From Congzhengia minquanensis (GTDB lineage: Bacteria; Bacillota; Clostridia; UBA1381; UBA9506): a stretch of 64,000 nt of DNA. A program made the position numbers and the translations under genes. Of the stretch, positions 58,969-64,000 are shown piece after piece; within the stretch, counting starts at the first letter, position 1; each line of letters starts with the position of its first letter. The DNA is taken from positions 186,001-250,000 of the forward strand of contig NZ_JACRSU010000004.1 of assembly GCF_014384785.1 (NCBI RefSeq). The letters are read 5' to 3'. The notes below the pieces were generated by a model, which worked only from the letters and a program-made list of their open reading frames with translations, made no database searches and was not told where the DNA came from.

Positions 58969-59619
58969 ATGGCAGAAAAAAAAGAAAAAGGCTTTTTGCT
59001 CTCTTCATTGGAAAATTTTTGGTATTATTATAAATGGCCCTTTTTGGGCGGCATTGTAATTTTCTTTGTCGTGATAATTGCAATGATAAATTTTTCCAGC
59101 GTGGAGGAGCCGTCAGACGCCAGCGTGCTGGCGGTGTTTGCCCGTCCGCTCACCACACAGGAGTTTGAGTTTCAATCCAGGCTGGAGGGTGTGATTGAAG
59201 ATGCAGACGGCAACGGCACAAAGCAGATTTCTACCAACGCCCTATATATTACAGAAAGCGGGAAGAGCGACGAGGACTCCCTGGCCATCAGCAAGTTTGA
59301 AAACACCATAGCCTATGCCCAGTCGGATTTGGTGCTTTTAGACGGCACGAACTTAAATCGGTTTCAATCAAAGGATTTTTTAGAACCCCTGGAAAACTAT
59401 GTTGATGTTTCACAGTTTGATAGTGACAGCCTGGTTTACCGTGACGGCAAAGCGGTTGCTGTAAAGCTAACAAATAGTAAGCTGCTTTTAGACATGCAGT
59501 TTTTTATTGACGACGTTTATGCAGGGATTATGTTTGTGCCGGAGGAGGGGACGCCAAGTCTTGAAACTCATAGGAAAAATGCAGCTGCCATGTTGCTGAA
59601 ACTGAGCGAAAAAGAGTAA
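58969..59619 (+). CDS. Single-pass membrane protein, function unknown
   Basis: 216 residues from ATG 58969 (MAEKKEKGFLLSSLENFWYY); AAGGCGGGA gives a modest ribosome site, and longer in-frame starts overlap the promoter. A short basic cytoplasmic part is followed by one membrane helix (FLGGIVIFFVVIIAMINF, residues about 25-45). The outside domain of about 165 residues has ASVLAVFARPLTTQEFE and DLVLLDGTNLNRFQSKDFLE, which recalls extracellular solute-binding folds, but I do not recognise a family. It stands alone between a promoter and a terminator. Confidence 0.7.
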   Translation: MAEKKEKGFLLSSLENFWYYYKWPFLGGIVIFFVVIIAMINFSSVEEPSDASVLAVFARPLTTQEFEFQSRLEGVIEDADGNGTKQISTNALYITESGKSDEDSLAISKFENTIAYAQSDLVLLDGTNLNRFQSKDFLEPLENYVDVSQFDSDSLVYRDGKAVAVKLTNSKLLLDMQFFIDDVYAGIMFVPEEGTPSLETHRKNAAAMLLKLSEKE

Positions 59620-59630
59620 AAAAAGACCAA

Positions 59631-59660
59631 AAACCTGCGCGAACTGCGCAGGTTTTTTTA
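59631..59660 (+). terminator. Intrinsic terminator
   Basis: AAACCTGCGC (59631-59640), loop GAACT, GCGCAGGTTT (59646-59655), then further T residues: a perfect 10-bp stem. Confidence 0.85.
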
Positions 59661-59891
59661 TAACCATTTTTCTTCAAAATCAGTCCCTTTCTGACAGTTT
59701 ATGTCACGATTTTTATGTGGTATTGTATTTCGCTTTAAAACATTATAAAATATAAATAAATGTAACAATTCTATATTTGTTATATTCTTCCATAATAGGA
59801 ACTAATTAAGGAAAAACCTTTATTAGTTTATTTTATTCTTCTGATTTTTGCGATACAATATTTGTCGTATTTTGAAAAGGGAGTGGTTATT

Positions 59892-60255
59892 TTGGAATTA
59901 GATTTTAAAAGCACTCGGTAGAAGAATTAAAATGGCCAGAACGAAAGCCAACATATCGCAAAAATTGCTGGCTGAGAAAGTTCATATCAGCAGCAAACAC
60001 CTCAGCAACATTGAAACGGGTAACACCACGGTGAGCCTGCCTATTTTTCTCGATATTGCAAACGAACTTGAAGTTTCTCCCGACACACTTTTGTGTGATT
60101 CTATGATCAATGCCAAACAGGCATACATCAAAAAAATCAGTTTACTCATGAAAGATTGCGACGATTACGAGGCGCGGTTCATAGAGGAAAACCTGACACA
60201 GATGTTGGATTCGTTTCGAAAGCTTGAAAAAATGAGGCGGGAAAAAGGTTCTTAA
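59892..60255 (+). pseudogene. XRE-family regulator, frameshifted near its start
   Basis: From TTG 59892, after AAAAGGGAGTGGTT, the frame reads LELDFK and then hits TAG. Dropping one A from the AAAA at 59907-59910 joins it to ALGRRIKMARTKANISQKLL, the normal opening of an HTH_3 protein. From ATG 59932 the frame is open: AEKVHISSKHLSNIETGNTT, LPIFLDIANELEVSPDTLL and a helical tail ending RREKGS. Either the gene is translated from ATG 59932 (107 residues, poor ribosome site, part of helix 1 lost) or this is a one-base mutation or sequencing error. No promoter is clear in 59661-59891. Confidence 0.65.
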
Positions 60256-60257
60256 AT

Positions 60258-60319
60258 CACTGATATTTTCAGTGTCAAAGCCCGAACAGGGCTTGACATA
60301 GGACCTGCCAAACGGGTCC
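60258..60319. other. Three consecutive short hairpins between convergent genes
   Basis: CACTGA-TATTT-TCAGTG (60258-60274 region), AAGCCC-GAACA-GGGCTT (60278-60294) and GGACC-9 bases-GGTCC (60301-60319). None has a good T-tract. They may act as a weak bidirectional end for the XRE gene and addB. Confidence 0.4.
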
Positions 60320-60344
60320 GGGGTGGTGCGTTGCCACAGAGGTT

Positions 60345-63300
60345 TTAATTCATTTTGTTCCACACTTCATCGTCAGATGAAAACTCAAAGGCCCTGCGGC
60401 ACGGGTGGATATTCGGGTCGAATCCGCACACAGATACATATTTGCAAAAAGAGCATTGGAGAGCTTTTCCAGATTTTACAGGCCGAATATCCACATTTCC
60501 ACCCATAATTTCCTGCCCGATTTTTATAAGCGTGTTATGAATATACCGGTTTAACGTTTCAAACTGTTCTCTGCTGGCGGTTTTCGACTGCGATTTGGAC
60601 ACGGTTCCGTCTGACTTTAAGTAAACGGGAATTACGGCCGACCAGCCGCTGATTTCTCCGTCGATTGCGCGGATAACCTCCGGATCGTCGGAGGAAAGAC
60701 CGCTCATTTTAAAGGCTTTTATATCCTTGGCGTTGTCAGCTCCGGTTTCCGGTGTGCCGTCTAACACCGGGTCGTCTAACCGGAAATAAAACATGCCGCC
60801 GAATTCTGTGTCACCGTTTGTTTTTTCCGCAATTCCTTTTGCTGCGGCCGCCATATATACGGCGAGCTGCAGGGTTGTGCCGTTAAAAATGTCCGCCAGA
60901 GAATATCCCTTTGCGCCGGATTTATAGTCTATGACCTTTAAATAGAGCTTCCCGCCGCGGGATAAGGTGTCAATCCGGTCAATTCTGCCAGACATGGTAA
61001 CTTCGCCGCCGCCGGGCAGCGCAACGGTTACAGGAGGCAATTCGCCGTTTTTATCGAACTTCACTTCAAATGCCGCCGGTTCAAATTCTCCCCGGGCCAC
61101 ATGTTCACAAATGGCCCAAACAGATTTTGAAACCAGGCTTTTCAGCCTTTTTTTCAGGGCCTCCAACCGGCCGGCGCTATACATATTTTTAATAAACATA
61201 GTGCCGAATAAATTTTCTATAATGGCGTCTGTCATTTCGCGCTGCTCATCTGGCGTAATGGTGCGAAAAGACAGATTTTGTTTTTTCATTTCTGCGGAAA
61301 ACCGCTCAATAATTTCATGAAGCAGGCTGCCAATATCCGGCGCCTCAACCTTTAACACCTTTCGTTCCTTTGCCTTTAACCCATACTCAATGAAAAATGA
61401 AAACGGACACGCAGAATACCGCTCAAAGCGGGAAACGCTGCCGTATAAACTGCTGCCGTAAAGGTTTAAAACCGTGTCGTTTGAAAGTTTTCCGGCTGTG
61501 TTTGTATATTTAAAGAACCGCTGGGCCCTCTCGAGCCTCTGCCGGTAAGCTTCATCCTCCATCAAAACAGAAAACAGGGCTTTTGCCGCGTCGTTTTCGC
61601 CCAGCTGGTCCATATGCGTTAAAACATAGGTATAGGCCGACTGCTTGGAGGCTACCGTTGTTTCCGGCCGCTGCTCTTTTAAGCTGAGCTCGTTTGAAGC
61701 TTTCAGCCCGGGAAAGGTGCGCTTTAATTTTGATATGAACATAGAGGGGCGCAGGCCGCCGCCAAAATCGTCCCCCACGGGGTAGGAAACAAACAGCTTT
61801 TCCCGGCAGATGTTCACAGCAGTGTAAACCGAAAATTCTGCGTCGCTGATCAGTTTTTTTGCGTCAGGTGCCACAGATATACCCTGCGAAAGCAAAAATT
61901 CCCGTTCGCTGTCGGACAGGAGGGCGCTGGGGGCGGGGGCGGGCGGGAATATTCCGTCGTTTGCGCCGATAACAAAGGCCGCGCGGACGTTTTTGATTAC
62001 GGAGCGGTTTAAATCACCGAACGATACCTGGTCGTAAACCGTTGGAATCACTCCAATGCTTTTTTGGGAAAGCCCGGCTTCTAAAATTGCTCGCATGCCG
62101 GAAAGGCCTATGGTTTCGTTTCCCAGCAACTCTTCCATCAAGCTAAAGGTTTGCGTTAAAATATTATATACTTCTGTATATTCGTCCGCCTGGCGCAGCA
62201 GGCCCTCTGCCTGAAACTTGCTGATAAGCTGTTCAATTTTTTCCTGCAGATGAGTCGCTTCAAAAAAGGACAGAAAAGCAGCAATGCGGCCGCCAACGGT
62301 TTTTGCTGCCGTAATTGTTTCTTTCAGCAGCAAAACGGGTTTCAGCAGACGGTTTTTCACTTCCAGGCAAGATGCGGCTTCGTCCGTCTGCGCGTCTTCA
62401 CTGTCAAAAACGCCCCTTGCTTTGCGCAGAAAGCGTTCGTCGCTGAGCCAGTCGCCAAATTCCACTGCGCCGGCTAACGCATAGTTTTCCAGGCGGAACG
62501 CCTCCTCCTCGCTGATATCCGCAAAGCCCGATTTCATATAGGCCGTAACACGCTTTGTGGTGATGCCCAAGAGCAAATCGAACAGGGAAAACAGGTATAA
62601 AACAATGGGGTGGTTTAAAAAATCCCGGCGCGTGTCGGCAAAAACCGGAATGTCATACAGAGGGAAAACGGACTGGACGAGGTCGGCATAGCCGTCGTAG
62701 TCACCGGTGATCACAGCAATTTCGCGGTAGCTTGCCCCGGTTTCTTTCACAAATTTTTTGATTGCCGCCGCTGCATATACCACCTCTTCATATTTGCCCT
62801 TTGCAACATAGAGGGAAACGTCGGCGGGGGCGTCTGTTTTCAAAACCGCTTTTTTGCCGGACATGGCCTGTTCCAAAACAGACAGCTCCGGAGAGGAAAA
62901 ACGCAGCGCAAGATTTAGCACCACAGGGGGCAAAACCTTTGCACCCGCATTTTGTGCAATGCGTTCTAAGGCCTTTTTCGTGTTGTTTGCGCTTGCAAAA
63001 ACCGAGTTGGGGGGCACGTGATCGCCGGGCATGGTCAAGGTCACAGTGACAGAAGCGCCCACTGCCAGAAATGCTTCAATGCAGGCCAGCTCGTTTTGTG
63101 TAAATCGATAGAACTCGTCAATAAAAATATTTGCATTTTTAATATAGTCGCTGTCAAAGCACAAAGACGCCATCAGCGTTAAATCGTCGTCGCTGTCTGA
63201 AATGCTTTCAGACAGGAGTTTGTTATATGCTTCATAGATGTAAGAAAGGTCGCGCAGCCGCGCCGAAAACAGGTGTTCCTCTGTTTTTTCTGCTGCTGCC

Positions 63301-63707
63301 TGCAACGCTTCCGGCGTTACCTGTCCTTTTTTCAGTTCGGAAACCGCATCCATAAATAGACGGATTAAGCCCTGCTTGTCCGCCGCTGTGCGGTAAAACA
63401 CCAGCTTGTTTTTGCAGCTGCTAAAGGCCCTTAACACCAGCATGGCTTTGCCTGCGCCGTCTGTGGGATTATGGTTCAGGCCCGCGCCGGCAATGAGTTT
63501 TTTTGCAAGGCGGCCAAAGGAGGTTACGTTAAAATCGTCGTGAATATAGCCCTTTTCGTTTAAAAAGGCGCTCTCGCCCTGATGGGAATATTGTTCCGGA
63601 ACAATCATTAGTGTGCGCAAGCCTTTTTCCTCCGCCTGAGCCGCCTGTTTCACGCAGTATTCACTTTTTCCGCTTCCTGCCCGTCCGAGCACAAATTGCA
63701 GCGGCAT
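60345..63707 (-). CDS. addB: ATP-dependent nuclease subunit AddB (RexB-like)
   Basis: 1120 residues, normal for AddB. The N-terminal helicase-like domain has the P-loop FVLGRAGSGKSEYCVKQAAQ at residues about 5-24. The C-terminal PD-(D/E)XK nuclease has YLKVIDYKSGAKGYSLADIF near 920. Four cysteines for the [4Fe-4S] clasp are present: ERYSACPFSFFIEYG near 765 and QCSFCKYVSVCGFDPNIHPC at the end. With AddA it resects double-strand breaks for recombination. AAAAGGAGGC precedes the ATG. Unusually, addA does not follow; the downstream DNA holds a convergent XRE gene. Confidence 0.9.
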   Translation of the reverse strand: MPLQFVLGRAGSGKSEYCVKQAAQAEEKGLRTLMIVPEQYSHQGESAFLNEKGYIHDDFNVTSFGRLAKKLIAGAGLNHNPTDGAGKAMLVLRAFSSCKNKLVFYRTAADKQGLIRLFMDAVSELKKGQVTPEALQAAAEKTEEHLFSARLRDLSYIYEAYNKLLSESISDSDDDLTLMASLCFDSDYIKNANIFIDEFYRFTQNELACIEAFLAVGASVTVTLTMPGDHVPPNSVFASANNTKKALERIAQNAGAKVLPPVVLNLALRFSSPELSVLEQAMSGKKAVLKTDAPADVSLYVAKGKYEEVVYAAAAIKKFVKETGASYREIAVITGDYDGYADLVQSVFPLYDIPVFADTRRDFLNHPIVLYLFSLFDLLLGITTKRVTAYMKSGFADISEEEAFRLENYALAGAVEFGDWLSDERFLRKARGVFDSEDAQTDEAASCLEVKNRLLKPVLLLKETITAAKTVGGRIAAFLSFFEATHLQEKIEQLISKFQAEGLLRQADEYTEVYNILTQTFSLMEELLGNETIGLSGMRAILEAGLSQKSIGVIPTVYDQVSFGDLNRSVIKNVRAAFVIGANDGIFPPAPAPSALLSDSEREFLLSQGISVAPDAKKLISDAEFSVYTAVNICREKLFVSYPVGDDFGGGLRPSMFISKLKRTFPGLKASNELSLKEQRPETTVASKQSAYTYVLTHMDQLGENDAAKALFSVLMEDEAYRQRLERAQRFFKYTNTAGKLSNDTVLNLYGSSLYGSVSRFERYSACPFSFFIEYGLKAKERKVLKVEAPDIGSLLHEIIERFSAEMKKQNLSFRTITPDEQREMTDAIIENLFGTMFIKNMYSAGRLEALKKRLKSLVSKSVWAICEHVARGEFEPAAFEVKFDKNGELPPVTVALPGGGEVTMSGRIDRIDTLSRGGKLYLKVIDYKSGAKGYSLADIFNGTTLQLAVYMAAAAKGIAEKTNGDTEFGGMFYFRLDDPVLDGTPETGADNAKDIKAFKMSGLSSDDPEVIRAIDGEISGWSAVIPVYLKSDGTVSKSQSKTASREQFETLNRYIHNTLIKIGQEIMGGNVDIRPVKSGKALQCSFCKYVSVCGFDPNIHPCRRAFEFSSDDEVWNKMN

Positions 63708-63737
63708 AAAAAGCCTCCTTTTTTGATGAAAAGCCGG

Positions 63738-64000
63738 TTAAGCGAAGGCGATGGCTTCACTCACCGTCAGCGCCTTGAGATATAGCTTCACATTATTAGC
63801 GTTATTGTTAATTTTTATATATTTCACGCCATTTATGTCGGACAGATAGCGGTTAAACCAGCCGAATCCAAACATTTGCTCGTTTCCGCCGTCATATAAA
63901 ACGCCGTCAATTATAAACATTACAATTCTGGGGCCGCCGTCCACAATGATAGTGACGTGGTGTGGGCCGGAGGATAAGGCATTTTCTCCTGTCGTTTTGG
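63738..64000 (-). CDS. C-terminal end of a LamG/jelly-roll-like protein
   Basis: The frame is open to the window edge, so the N-terminus is missing. The visible 87 residues read GPHHVTIIVDGGPRIVMFII, DGVLYDGGNEQMFGFGWFNR and KLYLKALTVSEAIAF before the stop. The HHVxxIVDGGP...VDG and LRxYxRxLxxSEA pattern is that of concanavalin-type/LamG C-terminal domains in carbohydrate-active proteins. It precedes addB by 30 bases on the same strand. The enzyme type cannot be told. Confidence 0.6.
   Translation of the reverse strand, partial: KTTGENALSSGPHHVTIIVDGGPRIVMFIIDGVLYDGGNEQMFGFGWFNRYLSDINGVKYIKINNNANNVKLYLKALTVSEAIAFA

Overview
The window looks like chromosomal DNA of a Gram-positive anaerobe of the class Clostridia, probably an uncultured or gut-type lineage. 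The evidence is the infC-rpmI-rplT leader architecture, a DUF1934 (YwiB-like) gene before argS, an AddB-type nuclease, S-layer-homology and copper-amine-oxidase-like stalk domains, ECF sigma/DUF4367 pairs, frequent TTG and GTG starts with strong AGGAGG-like sites, and an ETF-linked flavoenzyme module. I cannot name the genus.

Layout. 1-3.1 kb: the end of a polytopic membrane protein, then a secreted stalk/DUF4367 protein, an ECF sigma factor and a membrane anti-sigma-like protein with the same DUF4367 domain. 3.1-4.9 kb: an ABC exporter. 5.1-19.5 kb: a long co-directional housekeeping and envelope run (ddl, murI, a DUF1934 protein, argS, an S41 protease, an M23 endopeptidase, a second S41 protease, a double GT-C/PMT glycosyltransferase, rlmB, ROK glucokinase, an FAD oxidoreductase). 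19.5-20.7 kb: an acetyltransferase and an iron-sulfur flavoprotein on the minus strand. 20.7-23.2 kb: the infC-rpmI-rplT operon (infC with an AUU start and a leader attenuator) and ychF.

23.5-35 kb holds two carbohydrate modules. The first has a sialidase-like protein and an HpcH aldolase divergent from a LacI regulator, an IlvD/Edd dehydratase and a 2-hydroxyacid dehydrogenase; it reads as a non-phosphorylative aldonate route. The second is an amino-sugar operon on the minus strand (nagB-like, TIM-barrel isomerase, two Gfo/Idh oxidoreductases, nagA, AraC regulator). 35-38.4 kb: a ZIP metal transporter, a divergent pair of XRE regulators with three operator-like repeats, an ArsR-type regulator followed by a 36-residue peptide gene, and tRNA-Arg(CCT). 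38.4-43.9 kb: a WG-repeat membrane protein, a beta-helix protein and lysS.

44-56.4 kb is an AT-rich catabolic island with different codon use. It is bordered by degraded gene fragments on the left and an IS3-type transposase relic on the right. An RpiR regulator with four copies of a 15-bp palindrome faces an operon of a fucose-isomerase-like protein, a GlcD-type flavoprotein, an Fe-S protein whose CCG cysteines are lost, a class II aldolase, a PfkB kinase, IolB, an aldose 1-epimerase pseudogene, DUF4867, an FGGY kinase and a single-chain EtfB-EtfA fusion. This is the best candidate for an undescribed system: aldose isomerisation, phosphorylation and aldol cleavage joined to ETF-coupled oxidation of a hydroxy acid. 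The rest (56.4-64 kb) holds an SLH-M13 metallopeptidase, a small membrane protein, a frameshifted XRE gene, addB, and the C-terminal end of a LamG-like protein. Neither carbohydrate module nor the island encodes a transporter.
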